Below, in pieces: positions 26,928 to 36,136 of a stretch of 64,000 nt of DNA (its first letter is position 1; each line of letters begins with the position of its first letter). The DNA is taken from NCBI GenBank assembly GCA_934630515.1, contig CAKTVV010000014.1, positions 1 to 64,000 on the forward strand, read 5' to 3'. A program made the translations under genes and the position numbers. The DNA comes from an uncultured Eubacteriales bacterium. GTDB lineage: Bacteria > Bacillota > Clostridia > Oscillospirales > Acutalibacteraceae. A model generated the notes under the pieces. The model was not told where the DNA came from. It made no database searches and was given only the letters and a program-made list of their open reading frames with translations.

Positions 26928-27162
26928 TCAGGAACTCTGCACGGGGAAAATTTGTCCGGACCGGACTGTCCGACCGGTCTTACCGGAAACGTGCCGGAAA
27001 CGGGGCGGCGGAGCAGCCGCTGCGAAGGGGTCTGGCGGCACACACCGACGGCAAAAGCAGCGTGTCGGATGGGGAAAGCCGATCTGTGAAAGACAAATCA
27101 CGCACATTCGTTCTGCTTTCGGCAGCCGATCGGCAGCCGGAGCGTTCTGCCAGATGCGAACA

Positions 27163-27198
27163 AAAAGCGCACCGACAAATGCTTGTCGGTGCGCTTTT
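27163..27198. terminator. Bidirectional terminator
   Basis: A perfect 16-bp stem (27163-27178 and 27183-27198) begins with AAAA and ends with TTTT around a 4-nt loop. It can stop transcripts from both the MATE gene and the convergent small membrane gene. Confidence 0.85.
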
Positions 27199-27337
27199 CG
27201 ATCATTCATGCGATGCGGCTGACCTCCGGAGGCTGCTGTCTCCCGGCGGTTCCGCCGGTATCGGTCTGCTGGCGGACGCTGCCCGTCGCAATACGTCCAG
27301 CCGCCCGACGATGGGCGCAGCGGTCAGCCGGTGATAT

Positions 27338-27721
27338 TTAGGCGCAGATCCGGCGCCCCGTCCGCTTGCCGGCGGTCTGCCGCTGCTGCTCCGCCGCTTC
27401 GGCCGCCTGCTCGAAAGCGAGCCGACTGCGGGTCAGCTGCTTTTCCCGTCTGCGCCGCAGCTGCTTGTTACGAAAGCGCACCCGATCCTGATACAGCATC
27501 CAGCCGGAAAAGCTCAGGATCAGCCCCTGCAGCACCAACAGCACGGTGGACAGCACCGGCGTAAGGGAAAAAGCAATCTCCGACACAAACGCCCCGTCCA
27601 GCACCGCCGTCAGCAGCGGCAAAAACGCCAGCTGGCGGGTGATCCCGAATTTTCCGCCGACCAACAGCAGTAGCGCTGCCAGCACCAGTGCCCCGTCGAT
27701 CCAAATACTCAGCTTATCCAT
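27338..27721 (-). CDS. Small membrane protein of unknown function
   Basis: The 127-aa product has two to three membrane helices (about residues 8-24, 28-45 and 53-75) and a strongly basic cytoplasmic tail rich in Arg and Gln. I do not recognise a family. AGGAGGG lies eight bases before the ATG, which supports translation. It is a single gene between terminators. Confidence 0.65.
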   Translation of the reverse strand: MDKLSIWIDGALVLAALLLLVGGKFGITRQLAFLPLLTAVLDGAFVSEIAFSLTPVLSTVLLVLQGLILSFSGWMLYQDRVRFRNKQLRRRREKQLTRSRLAFEQAAEAAEQQRQTAGKRTGRRICA

Positions 27722-27929
27722 TACGTCGCCCTCCTGTACAGAACGCTTGTTCTGTTTCTATTATAACGCCGATTTTCAAAAAAGCAAGCCCTTTTCGCAA
27801 AATTTCCGAAAAAATGTTCGATTTTATGCTCGGCCCCGTATTTTCGGTGTCGGGGATCGGACTTCTTTCAGCGTCTGATGACAGTATATATCGGGCGCTG
27901 TACAAAAAGCAGGACAGTGCAGAAACAAA

Positions 27930-27958
27930 TTGACATTTTATTTCCAAAGGTGTATACT
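27930..27958 (+). promoter_or_regulatory. Strong promoter of the iron alcohol dehydrogenase gene
   Basis: TTGACA (27930-27935) and TATACT (27953-27958) are spaced by 17 bp, 33 bp before the chosen start codon. Confidence 0.85.
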
Positions 27959-27990
27959 AAGACCACTGTGATCCCATGGAGGTCTATGCA

Positions 27991-29142
27991 ATGAACGGCT
28001 TTTATGTGCCTACTAAGATTTATGCGGGCGAATCCGCCTTTGAGAACCTGAAAAAATACCCCATTCGCAGCATCTGCATCATCTGCGATCCCTTTGTTGC
28101 CACCTCCGGCATGATCAAAAAGCCGCTGGATGTGCTGGAATCCATGGGTGCGGAATGCCATGTGTTTTCCGACATCGCCCCCGACCCCAGCACCGATCTG
28201 GTGGGCAAGGGGGTCAGCTGGATTCTGGAGAAGAAGCCGGATACCATCATGGCGATGGGCGGCGGCTCCGCCATCGATGCGGCAAAGGCCATCAGCTTTA
28301 TGTATCAGCAGATCACCAAGGCGGAGCGCCCCCTGTGCATTGTGGCACCCACTACCAGCGGCACCGGCAGCGAGGTGACGAACTTTGCCGTCATCACCGA
28401 CTCCGATACGCACATCAAGTATCCGCTGCTGGACGATAAGCTGCTGCCCCGGATCGCCATCCTGGATCCGACGCTGGTGCGCAGCGTGCCGCCCCGGGTG
28501 ACGGCGGACACCGGCATGGATGTGCTGACCCACGCCATCGAGGCGAACGTATCCACCAAGGCGACGGATTTTTCCGATGCGTTGGCGGAGAAAGCCATCC
28601 GGCTGGTGCGGGATTATCTGCCCCGTGCCTATCGGCAGGGAGAGGATATGGAGGCACGGGAGCATATGCATAACGCCTCCTGTCTGGCAGGTGTAGCGTT
28701 TAACCATGCCTCGCTGGGCATCAATCATTCCATTGCGCATGTGCTGGGCGCCCGGTTCGGCATCCCCCACGGACGGGCTAACGCCATCGTGCTGCCTTAT
28801 GTGATCGAGTTTAACGCCCATATGTATGAAAAGCACTTCCAGACCGACAATCGGGCGGCGAAGATTTATGCTCACATCGGCATTATCATCAATCCCGGCA
28901 CCTATGTGGGTCCCCAAGCGGTACGCAACCTGACCATCGCCATCAACCGGATGAATAAGGAATTTGAGATTCCGGCGACGCTGAAGGAAGCTGGCGTGGA
29001 TGAAAAGCAGTTCCTCGGCATGGTGACGGAGATGGCGGAGATCGCCATCCAGGATAAATGCACCGCCACCAATCCCCGCACCATCTCCAAGCCCCAGATG
29101 GCGGAGCTGATGAAGCGCATCTATTACGGGCGGCATGCCTGA
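27991..29142 (+). CDS. Iron-containing alcohol dehydrogenase
   Basis: The protein (383 aa) is a group III alcohol dehydrogenase that interconverts an alcohol and an aldehyde with NAD(P)H. GGGSAIDAAKA marks the nucleotide site; metal-binding residues lie in the FNHASLGINHSIAHVLGARF and GIPHGRANA segments. The start at 27991 is preferred over the ATG at 27976 because the GGAGG ribosome site lies between them, with ideal spacing for the later one. Members act on butanol, ethanol, 1,3-propanediol or lactaldehyde; the substrate here is unknown. It is monocistronic. Confidence 0.92.
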   Translation: MNGFYVPTKIYAGESAFENLKKYPIRSICIICDPFVATSGMIKKPLDVLESMGAECHVFSDIAPDPSTDLVGKGVSWILEKKPDTIMAMGGGSAIDAAKAISFMYQQITKAERPLCIVAPTTSGTGSEVTNFAVITDSDTHIKYPLLDDKLLPRIAILDPTLVRSVPPRVTADTGMDVLTHAIEANVSTKATDFSDALAEKAIRLVRDYLPRAYRQGEDMEAREHMHNASCLAGVAFNHASLGINHSIAHVLGARFGIPHGRANAIVLPYVIEFNAHMYEKHFQTDNRAAKIYAHIGIIINPGTYVGPQAVRNLTIAINRMNKEFEIPATLKEAGVDEKQFLGMVTEMAEIAIQDKCTATNPRTISKPQMAELMKRIYYGRHA

Positions 29143-29180
29143 GCGGTTGCCCGGTCTCTCGATAGAATCGACTGCAGCTA

Positions 29181-29228
29181 AACGACCCCCGTGTGCAGGA
29201 TCGCACACGGGGGTCGTTCTTTGCTTTT
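29181..29228. terminator. Strong bidirectional terminator
   Basis: A perfect 16-bp stem (29181-29196 and 29203-29218) with a 6-nt loop is followed by CTTTGCTTTT. It separates the dehydrogenase from the convergent AraC gene. Confidence 0.9.
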
Positions 29229-29243
29229 ATCCGTACCGATCGG

Positions 29244-30050
29244 TCAGCACCGATGCGCCTTGCGCCACGCCAGCGGCGTCGAGCCGGTGTGGAGCTTAAA
29301 TTGCCGATCCAGCGCCGTCAACTCCCGAAAACCGCAGGAGGCGGCAATCTCGGTCATGCTCAGATCGGTGCCCCGCAGCAGCTGGGCGGCGGCGTCCAGC
29401 CGTACCCGGGTGAGATATTCCTTGGGGGAGCAGCCCAGATACTGGCGGCAGATACGGTACAGATAGGTGCGATCCACCCCCACATGCCGGGCGATTTCCT
29501 CCACCGTCAGGTCGTAGGCATAGCTGCAATCCATCAGCTCCGCCGCCCGGCGGGCGTACAGCCCGGCATAGCCCCGGGGGGCGGCGGGGGAGGTGTGCAT
29601 ACAGGCAAAGCACAGATACAGGTATCCCAGCAGCTGGCAGGGATCCGGCGCTCCGGTCTCGAACACCCGCAGCAGCCGCAGCATCCGCCGCTCCAGCTGA
29701 CCGCCGCTGTGGTCGGTGTAGATGAGCTGCTCCGGGGTCAGTCCGCAGTCCGCCAGCAGCTGCGGGGCGGCGGTGCCGTCGAAGCTGAGCCAGCAGTATT
29801 CCCACGGCTCCTCGGCAGAGGCGGCGTAGACGGTGGATTCGCCGGGCAGGATCAGAAATCCCTGCCCCGCCTGCAGCGGATACCGCACGCTGCCCCGCTG
29901 ATACCAGCCGCTGCCTTTCATAATGTAGTGAAACAAATAATGAGCCCGCACCATAGGCCCGCATCGGTGTCCCGGGGCGCACTTTTCCCAGCCGCAGAAG
30001 TCAAAGCTCAGTTCCCGGTCGGCGGACATTTCGGCAAAATACTGTTTCAT
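29244..30050 (-). CDS. AraC-family transcriptional regulator
   Basis: The 268-aa protein has an N-terminal cupin-like sugar-sensing domain (about residues 20-150) and a C-terminal pair of helix-turn-helix motifs (LTVEEIARHVGVDRTYLYRI, then SMTEIAASCGFRELTALDRQ). The start at 30050 is set by AAGGAG 10 bp upstream; the longer open frame is not supported. It is divergent from the GH4 glycosidase gene across a 203-bp region and probably activates it in the presence of a galactoside, as MelR does for melA. Confidence 0.9.
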   Translation of the reverse strand: MKQYFAEMSADRELSFDFCGWEKCAPGHRCGPMVRAHYLFHYIMKGSGWYQRGSVRYPLQAGQGFLILPGESTVYAASAEEPWEYCWLSFDGTAAPQLLADCGLTPEQLIYTDHSGGQLERRMLRLLRVFETGAPDPCQLLGYLYLCFACMHTSPAAPRGYAGLYARRAAELMDCSYAYDLTVEEIARHVGVDRTYLYRICRQYLGCSPKEYLTRVRLDAAAQLLRGTDLSMTEIAASCGFRELTALDRQFKLHTGSTPLAWRKAHRC

Positions 30051-30253
30051 CGTGTCTTCGCTCCTTTGGACAGATGGCGGATGCAGGGGCTTGTCTTTGT
30101 CTACTGTACCACAGAGGTGGGGCGTTTGGCAAGAGAAAAAACAACATTTTAATGAATTTCGGAAACAAAAGCGCTGGTACAATCCTCTTCAATCGGCTAC
30201 AATGAGTCTGCAACGGGATAGGATCCCGAAATTGAAAGCTGGGAGTGTTGAAT
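30051..30253. promoter_or_regulatory. Divergent control region between the AraC gene and GH4 gene
   Basis: This AT-rich 203 bp holds the start regions of both genes. TACAAT -10-like sequences occur near 30177-30182 and 30198-30203 facing the glycosidase, without good -35 boxes, as expected for an activator-dependent promoter. AraC sites cannot be assigned by eye. Confidence 0.5.
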
Positions 30254-31576
30254 ATGCCGAAGATCACCTTTATGGGAGCGGGCAGCACCGTGTTTGCCCG
30301 CAATGTGCTGGGGGACTGTATGTGTACGCCGGTGCTGCAGGACAGCGATATTGCCCTGTATGACATCGATCCGGTACGGCTGCAGGAGTCGGAGATCATT
30401 CTCTCCGCCCTCAACAAAAACATCAATGAGGGACGGGCGACCATCCGCACCTATTTAGGGGTGGAGAACCGCCGAGAGGCGCTGCGGGATGCCGATTTCG
30501 TGGTGAATGCTATTCAGGTGGGCTTTTACGATCCCTGCACCATCATCGACTTTGAGGTGCCGAAAAAGTACGGTCTGCGGCAGACCATCGCCGATACCAT
30601 GGGCATCGGCGGCATCATGCGGGGACTGCGCACCATCCCGGTGATGCAGGGCTTTGCCGAGGATATGGCGGCGGTGTGCCCCAACGCCTGGTTCCTCAAC
30701 TATACGAACCCCATGGCGATCCTGTCCGGCTATATGCAGCGGTATACCGGCATCCGCACGGTGGGTCTGTGCCACAGCGTACAGGCCTGCTCGGAGCACC
30801 TGCTGACAAAGGTGGGGATGGAGGATAAGCTGGAGGGACGGCGGGAGACCATCGCCGGTATCAACCACATGGCGTGGCTGCTGGAAATTCTGGATAAGGA
30901 CGGAAATGACCTGTATCCGGAGATCCGCCGGCGGGCAGCGGAAAAGAACGACACCCAGAAGCACGAGGACATGGTGCGGTTCGAGTATATCCGGCGGTTG
31001 GGCTACTATTGCACCGAGTCCAGCGAGCATAACGCCGAATATAACCCCTGGTTCATCAAGAGCAGCAAGCCGGAGCTGATCGACCGCTACAACATTCCGC
31101 TGGACGAGTATCCCCGCCGGTGTGTGGATCAGATCGAGGGCTGGGCAAAGGAAAAGAACGACATCCTGCAGAACGGCAGGATCACCCATGAGCGCACCCG
31201 GGAATATGCATCCTATATTATGGAGGCGATGGTGACCGGCGTTCCCTATAAGATCGGCGGCAACGTCATCAACCACGGCTTTATCCCCAATCTGCCGGCG
31301 GATGCCTGTGTGGAGGTGCCCTGCATGGTGGACGACCGGGGGGTGCACGGCTGCTATGTAGGGCGGCTGCCGGTGCAGCTGGCGGGCATGAACATGACCA
31401 ATATCAACGCCCAGCTGATGACCATTGAGGCGGCGGTGACGAAGAAACGGGAGAGCATCTATCAGGCGGCTATGCTGGATCCCCATACGGCGGCGGAGCT
31501 GTCGGTGGATGAGATTGTTTCTATGTGCGACGAGCTCATTGAAGCCCACGGAGACTATATGAAGGACTACCGGTAA
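30254..31576 (+). CDS. GH4 family glycosidase, alpha-galactosidase/alpha-glucosidase (MelA-like)
   Basis: The protein (440 aa) is an NAD+ and Mn2+ dependent glycosidase of family 4 that works by an oxidation-elimination route. The NAD site is FMGAGSTVFARNVLGD at the N-terminus. NYTNPM, the metal-binding Cys in GLCHSVQ and the His of INHMAWL follow. The CHS form of the motif fits alpha-galactosidase and alpha-glucosidase members rather than phospho-glycosidases, but the substrate is not certain. The start at 30254 is chosen because GGGAG ends eight bases upstream. No sugar transporter lies beside it. Confidence 0.9.
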   Translation: MPKITFMGAGSTVFARNVLGDCMCTPVLQDSDIALYDIDPVRLQESEIILSALNKNINEGRATIRTYLGVENRREALRDADFVVNAIQVGFYDPCTIIDFEVPKKYGLRQTIADTMGIGGIMRGLRTIPVMQGFAEDMAAVCPNAWFLNYTNPMAILSGYMQRYTGIRTVGLCHSVQACSEHLLTKVGMEDKLEGRRETIAGINHMAWLLEILDKDGNDLYPEIRRRAAEKNDTQKHEDMVRFEYIRRLGYYCTESSEHNAEYNPWFIKSSKPELIDRYNIPLDEYPRRCVDQIEGWAKEKNDILQNGRITHERTREYASYIMEAMVTGVPYKIGGNVINHGFIPNLPADACVEVPCMVDDRGVHGCYVGRLPVQLAGMNMTNINAQLMTIEAAVTKKRESIYQAAMLDPHTAAELSVDEIVSMCDELIEAHGDYMKDYR

Positions 31577-31591
31577 GCGATCGGCAACGGA

Positions 31592-31638
31592 AAGACCCGC
31601 AGACAAACGAAAACTTCGTTTGTCTGCGGGTCTTGTTG
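31592..31638. terminator. Strong terminator after the GH4 gene
   Basis: A perfect 20-bp stem (31592-31611 and 31615-31634) with a 3-nt loop is followed by TTGTTG. It lies between convergent genes. Confidence 0.85.
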
Positions 31639-31649
31639 TGCTGCGTGAT

Positions 31650-31913
31650 TCAGGAGTGCGGTTCGTCATCGCTGGGCTGCGGTTCCAGCGCCGCCTCTAC
31701 GTCCGCCAGAGTGGTTTTGCGGCGCAGCGGTGTGCGGTTGCCCTGTTCATCCACTACCTCGGCATCGTCCAGCCGTGCCATCAGATTGCGGCGGAATGCC
31801 GCCAGATACTCGGCTCGCAGCCGCTGCTGCTCCTCCTTTTCCGCCTGGGTCAACGACCGCTCCCGGCTCAGACGTGCCAGCTCGTTGATACGATCCAGAT
31901 CTTTTTTGTCCAT
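31650..31913 (-). CDS. DUF896 (YnzC-like) small protein
   Basis: The 87-aa protein carries the DUF896 pattern: INELARLSRERSLTQAEKEE then LRAEYLAAFRRN. Homologues are cytoplasmic helical-hairpin proteins; B. subtilis YnzC is in the SOS operon yneA-yneB-ynzC. The extra C-terminal tail (about 30 residues, acidic) is longer than in YnzC. It lies 19 bp after the deacetylase gene and is probably co-transcribed. Confidence 0.85.
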   Translation of the reverse strand: MDKKDLDRINELARLSRERSLTQAEKEEQQRLRAEYLAAFRRNLMARLDDAEVVDEQGNRTPLRRKTTLADVEAALEPQPSDDEPHS

Positions 31914-31932
31914 CGTGAGGTTCCTCCGTTCT

Positions 31933-32838
31933 TTATCCGGCCGCTTTCAGCCGGGCTTGGTCGATTTTTTGCATATAGGCGGCGGTGCTGACCCCGGCGG
32001 GGCGCAGATACCGCCCCAGCTCGGTGAGACAATCCGGCTGGCGGTTGATGCGGTTGATGCGGCTCTCGCAGCAGAGGGTCGCCCGGAAGCCCAACTCCCG
32101 GATCACCTGCCGGGCATCCTCGCACATGGCACCGTAGGGATAGGTGAAGGTGGTGGGTGTCTTTCCCAGCACCTCGGTCAGCTTCCGCTGGGCGGTCTCC
32201 AGATCCTCCCGCAGGATGGACCGATACCCGGCGACGGTTTCGGCGGCTTGCTTGAGGGTGCCCTTGCGCTTGCCCGCCGTACAATAGTGCATATCGTAGC
32301 TGTGATTTTGGATCTCCATCACGCCGCTGTCGGACATCTCCCGCAGTTCATCCCATGTGGCGTGGGAATAAATCACATGGTCGGCGTCCTTTTCGGAGTA
32401 TTTCTCCGACCAGGATACCACCGGGGACAGCACCGCCCGCATCCCGTACTGTCGGAGCAATGGGTAGGCGTATTTGTAATTGTTATAGTACCCGTCGTCA
32501 AAGGTGAGCATGACGGGCTTTTCCGGCAGCGCCGTGCCGGTGTCCACATAGTCGATGAGGTCCTGCATCACCACGGTTTCATACCCGTTATCCCGTAGCC
32601 ATTGCAGGTCGCTCTCCAGCAGCGCCGGCGACACCACATATTGTCCCTGCCGCGCCGGATCCTCCAAAACGCCGTGGTACATGAGGATCGGCAGGTATAC
32701 GGTGCCGTCCGCCGCCGCAGCCGGGACGGCCGCCGTTTCCCGCAGCCCGGTCCAGACGCCCGCCACCAGCGCAAATGCCAACAGTCCGGCGGCAATCGCC
32801 CGCCATTTTTTCAAGGATACGATCCTGTAGACCGCCAT
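31933..32838 (-). CDS. Membrane-anchored polysaccharide deacetylase (NodB domain)
   Basis: This 301-aa protein has an N-terminal membrane anchor (about residues 10-30) and an extracellular NodB deacetylase domain. The first metal motif is LTFDDGYYNN and the second is QNHSYDMH, giving the Asp-His-His set. It probably removes acetyl groups from peptidoglycan or another wall glycan. The start at 32838 is set by AAGGGGGA; an upstream ATG in frame lies before that site. Similar proteins in Firmicutes contribute to lysozyme resistance or sporulation, but the role here is unproven. Confidence 0.9.
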   Translation of the reverse strand: MAVYRIVSLKKWRAIAAGLLAFALVAGVWTGLRETAAVPAAAADGTVYLPILMYHGVLEDPARQGQYVVSPALLESDLQWLRDNGYETVVMQDLIDYVDTGTALPEKPVMLTFDDGYYNNYKYAYPLLRQYGMRAVLSPVVSWSEKYSEKDADHVIYSHATWDELREMSDSGVMEIQNHSYDMHYCTAGKRKGTLKQAAETVAGYRSILREDLETAQRKLTEVLGKTPTTFTYPYGAMCEDARQVIRELGFRATLCCESRINRINRQPDCLTELGRYLRPAGVSTAAYMQKIDQARLKAAG

Positions 32839-32916
32839 ATGCCATTCCCCCTTACGGTAAGACATAAGCGGGAAGAGCGGAAAATATGCCGATCGGCGGC
32901 AATTTCCGGGGAAAAC

Positions 32917-34146
32917 TTATTCCTCGCTGCCGTCCTCCAGCAGTGCCACGGATTCCTCCTCGGACAGACTGGTGACCTTGTCCAGCTTGCGCTGGATCTG
33001 ACGGGTGCGCACGCCCACCAGCTTGTCCAGCTCGGAATTGGCTTGATCCAGCCGCTGCTGGGCAGCGGCAATGACCCCGCCGAATTTCTCAAACTCGGTT
33101 TTGACGGCGCCCAGCACCTTCCAGACCTCGCCGGAGCGCTTCTGGATGGCAAGGGTGCGGAAGCCCATCTGCAGGCTGTTGAGCAGCGCTGCCATGGTGG
33201 TGGGGCCGGCGATATTCACCCGGTAATCCCGCTGCAGCACGTCCACCAGCCCCCGGCGCACCACCTCGGCATACAATCCCTCGGTGGGCAGGAACATGAT
33301 GCCGAAGTCGGTGGTGTAGGGGGGCGCTAAGTATTTATCCCGGATATCCTTGGCGAAGGAGCGTACCCGCTGCTCCAGCACACTGCCGGCGGCACGCACC
33401 CGCTCCGGGTCGCCGCTTTCCGATGCCTCCAGCAGCTGGTTGTAGGCGTCTGCCGGGAATTTGGCGTCGATGGGCAGCCAGACGGTACCGTTGCCGTCGC
33501 CGGGCAGCTTGACCGCATATTCCACGAAGTTGGAGCTGCCGGGGCGGGTCTTGACGTTGGCCTCATACTGCTCGGGGGACAGGATCTGCTCCAAAATGGC
33601 GCCCAGCTGCATCTCGCCCAGCACGCCCCGGGTCTTGACGTTAGACAGCACCCGCTGGAGACTGCCCACGTCGTTGGCGAGGGTCTTCATCTCGCCCAGA
33701 CTCTGATAGACCTGCTCCAGCCGCTGGTTCACCAGCTGGAAGGACTGGCTGATGCGGTCGTTGAGGGTCTTTTGCAGCTTTTCGTCCACCGTCTGGCGCA
33801 TCTGCTCCAGCTGGTGGGTGTTTTCCTGCCGGATGCCGTCCAGCTGCCCGGCCATGGAGCGGCGGATGTTCTCGAGATTTTCGCTCATCTCCCGGCGGCC
33901 GTCCCGCTGCTCGGTGAGCAGCATCTGGCTCAGCCCCTGCACGCTCTCCCGCACCGTCTGGCTGCTCTCCTGCCGCCCGGCACGCAGCTCGGCGGTCAGC
34001 TCGCTCTGCAGCCGGTCCAGCCGGGTCTCCAGCGTCTTTACACCGGTATCCTCCGTCTGGCGCCGCCGCACGGCTGCCAGCTGGCACAGCACCACGACCA
34101 GCAGTCCGGTAATGATCAGCCCTAAGCCCAATAAAATATACTCCAT
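32917..34146 (-). CDS. rmuC: DNA recombination protein RmuC
   Basis: The protein (409 aa) has an N-terminal membrane helix (about 3-22), a long coiled-coil (about 30-165) and the RmuC nuclease-fold domain (about 175-370) with NVKTRGVLGEMQLG, the WLPIDAKFP active-site segment and GPTTMAALLNSL. RmuC limits inversions at short repeats. AGGAGG precedes the ATG at 34146. The next gene upstream on this strand is 120 bp away. Confidence 0.93.
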   Translation of the reverse strand: MEYILLGLGLIITGLLVVVLCQLAAVRRRQTEDTGVKTLETRLDRLQSELTAELRAGRQESSQTVRESVQGLSQMLLTEQRDGRREMSENLENIRRSMAGQLDGIRQENTHQLEQMRQTVDEKLQKTLNDRISQSFQLVNQRLEQVYQSLGEMKTLANDVGSLQRVLSNVKTRGVLGEMQLGAILEQILSPEQYEANVKTRPGSSNFVEYAVKLPGDGNGTVWLPIDAKFPADAYNQLLEASESGDPERVRAAGSVLEQRVRSFAKDIRDKYLAPPYTTDFGIMFLPTEGLYAEVVRRGLVDVLQRDYRVNIAGPTTMAALLNSLQMGFRTLAIQKRSGEVWKVLGAVKTEFEKFGGVIAAAQQRLDQANSELDKLVGVRTRQIQRKLDKVTSLSEEESVALLEDGSEE

Positions 34147-34266
34147 AGAGATCCTCCTGCATACAGAAATGGCGGATATGCGCCGAAAGAATAGACAAAA
34201 CGGGGCGAAGTTATCGCAAACTTCGCCCGCATTCGGCACCGGTCGTCCATGCCCGGCGTGTAAAAT

Positions 34267-35253
34267 TCAGATCGTATCGTCGTCGTCATCCCGGCTGTTG
34301 TTGCGCCGGGCATTGAAACGCCGCAGTTCCTTTTCGTTATATTGCTTGGGGAAGGTGGTCGGCTCCGGCTCCGCCGGGCGCTCGTCCGAGAACACCGGCT
34401 CGTCCTCCGGAGCGGGAGCGGTCACCTCCACATCCAGATTGAGATCCAGCCGAGCCTGCTTGTCCGCTTGCGGGTTATCCTTGTAATAGGGGTCGATCAT
34501 CAGCCTGCGCACGGTGGGGAAGATGCAGAACTGAATGAGGAACGACCGGAACGGCGGCAGCAGCAGCAGACCCAGCAGCAGCACGATGGCAAAGCACAGC
34601 GGATGGGGGATCAGCAGCATCAGCGCCGCCATCAGCACATAAATGCCGATCAGCACCACCGAGATGAGCAGATTGGCTTTCAGCCCCGCCACGGCGAAGA
34701 TGAAGGCGTTCTTATAGATCTGCTTCAGCTTCAGCTTAAAGGTGATTACCAGGAACGGAATATAGTATTTCATCCAGGTGAAGATGATGTAGCCCAGCAG
34801 GGTGACCGCCATGACGATATAATCGAGAATGCCCGGCTCCATGGGCTTGGCGCCGCTTACATCCACCCCGAAGATCGCCAGCAGACCGGGGTTCAGCCCG
34901 GTGGCGTAGTAAAACATATTGAAGAACAGCAGGGTGGTGATCAGCACGTTGATCAGTCCGGCGGCAAAGGCTTGTCCCCGGTTCTTGCGGATGGATTCAA
35001 AGAAATCCTCCCGCACAAAGGCGTGCTTCTCCCGGGAATACGCCCGGGTGATGCGGGTCAGCCCCGCCTCCGCCCAGCCCCGGGTCACCAGCGGCAGATT
35101 GACCAGCAGATATAACAGCCCCGCCGAGATCAGATTCCAGAATTTCCGCCCGTAGATCTCAAAAAAGACCACGAACGGGCGCTTTTTGGGGCCGTTTTTG
35201 GAGACGCCCGGTCCCTCCTTGGCATAGTCGAATAAGCCGAAAAATCCTGCCAT
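34267..35253 (-). CDS. DUF624 (YesL-like) membrane protein
   Basis: The 328-aa product resembles DUF624/YesL proteins: an N-terminal FFGLFDYAKEGPG, about five or six membrane helices with the typical RKFWNLISAGLLYLLVNLP start, and FFESIRKNRGQ. YesL-type proteins are often linked to carbohydrate uptake, but function is unknown. A charged C-terminal tail (about residues 270-328) ends in a run of five aspartates before TI. Start at 35253 is preferred to the upstream GTG because of the AAGGAG position. Confidence 0.8.
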   Translation of the reverse strand: MAGFFGLFDYAKEGPGVSKNGPKKRPFVVFFEIYGRKFWNLISAGLLYLLVNLPLVTRGWAEAGLTRITRAYSREKHAFVREDFFESIRKNRGQAFAAGLINVLITTLLFFNMFYYATGLNPGLLAIFGVDVSGAKPMEPGILDYIVMAVTLLGYIIFTWMKYYIPFLVITFKLKLKQIYKNAFIFAVAGLKANLLISVVLIGIYVLMAALMLLIPHPLCFAIVLLLGLLLLPPFRSFLIQFCIFPTVRRLMIDPYYKDNPQADKQARLDLNLDVEVTAPAPEDEPVFSDERPAEPEPTTFPKQYNEKELRRFNARRNNSRDDDDDTI

Positions 35254-35373
35254 GGTATGTGTCACTCCTTGTTGTTTATAGAGCTTGGATAACGGAGAGC
35301 GGGGGGTGCGCAGCCGGCTCTTGCCGTGGCTTGCAATGGGAAGAGCGGCGCATGCAGCCCGGTCCGGTATCCT

Positions 35374-36000
35374 CTAATGCAGCAATCCCGCCAGCAGGGT
35401 GCGCAGCAGCACCTCCCACAGCCCGGCGCCGATCGCCCCTGCCAGAAAGATCAGATAGCGCAGACAATACAGCCGAAACACCGGAGGCAGCGCCGGGGGC
35501 GGTGTTTCGCCGCTGGGCAGCAGCTGACGGCTCAGCCCGGCGGACAGCCGCAGGCTCTCCGCCCCTGCCATAGCCAGCACCGCCGCCGATGCCAGCGCAG
35601 CGGGCAGGATCACCGCCGCCGTGGCGGCGACTCCCCGCCAGCCCATGGTGTAGTAATAGGCTTCGGTCAGTCCCAGCCCCAGCCCCTGCAGCAGCGGCGC
35701 CAACAGCACGAATGGAGCGCCGCAGGGCCACAGCCCCAGCAGAAACAGTGCCATTAGCCATAGAAACGAGGAAAAGCAGGCGCTCCATAGGGCGCTCAGC
35801 CCGTTCTTCAGTCCTCCGGTCAGCCCGGAGACCCGCAAAAGCGCCCCCCAATCGCCGGTGATGCGGCTGCCGGCGGTGCAGTATATCGCCACGCCGATGG
35901 CGGCGCCCGCCAGATACAGCCCCACAAAGGGAAACAGCCGCCGGTTAGCGGTCCAGAATTCTGTCCATTGTCTGCGTCGCCGTATGCTCGTCCGATACAT
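35374..36000 (-). CDS. SpoIIM-like integral membrane protein
   Basis: The 208-aa protein has about five membrane helices, including a first one near residues 22-42. The central part (LFLLGLWPCGAPFVLLAPLL then QGLGLGLTEAYYYTMG, followed by a long Ala/Val-rich segment) resembles stage II sporulation protein M, part of the DMP complex that degrades peptidoglycan during engulfment. Similarity is by pattern only, and its partners SpoIID and SpoIIP are not nearby, so it may be a paralogue. AGGAGG lies seven bases before the start at 36000. Confidence 0.6.
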   Translation of the reverse strand: MYRTSIRRRRQWTEFWTANRRLFPFVGLYLAGAAIGVAIYCTAGSRITGDWGALLRVSGLTGGLKNGLSALWSACFSSFLWLMALFLLGLWPCGAPFVLLAPLLQGLGLGLTEAYYYTMGWRGVAATAAVILPAALASAAVLAMAGAESLRLSAGLSRQLLPSGETPPPALPPVFRLYCLRYLIFLAGAIGAGLWEVLLRTLLAGLLH

Positions 36001-36079
36001 CGTCATTCCTCCTCTGACCGCTGCCGGTCAGAGAATGTATATGCAGGACGGCGGCTCTGCAGAACCGACCGCAGGGAAA

Positions 36080-36123
36080 ACAGCAAAGGGGCTGCCGCCG
36101 TTTCCAGTGCAGCAACCCCTTTG
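36080..36123 (-). terminator. Putative terminator after the TIGR04086 gene
   Basis: AAAGGGGCTGC pairs with a bulged GCAGCAACCCCTTT arm (36085-36123), followed on the minus strand by a short GCTGTTTTCC run. Confidence 0.55.
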
Positions 36124-36136
36124 GAAAGGATGTGCG

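Larger units (their letters stand above)
26809..27337. other. Intergenic region with tandem repeat after the MATE gene
   Basis: This 530-bp stretch contains a 15-bp tandem repeat (26853-26927) and a strong bidirectional terminator (27163-27198). Open frames cross the repeat in all three plus frames, but none has convincing coding features, so I call no gene. Confidence 0.5.

Noticed and set aside
26864..27334. Cys-rich frame over the 15-bp repeats
   Set aside because: All three frames stay open because of the repeat, there is no good start site, and the frame runs through the terminator at 27163-27198.
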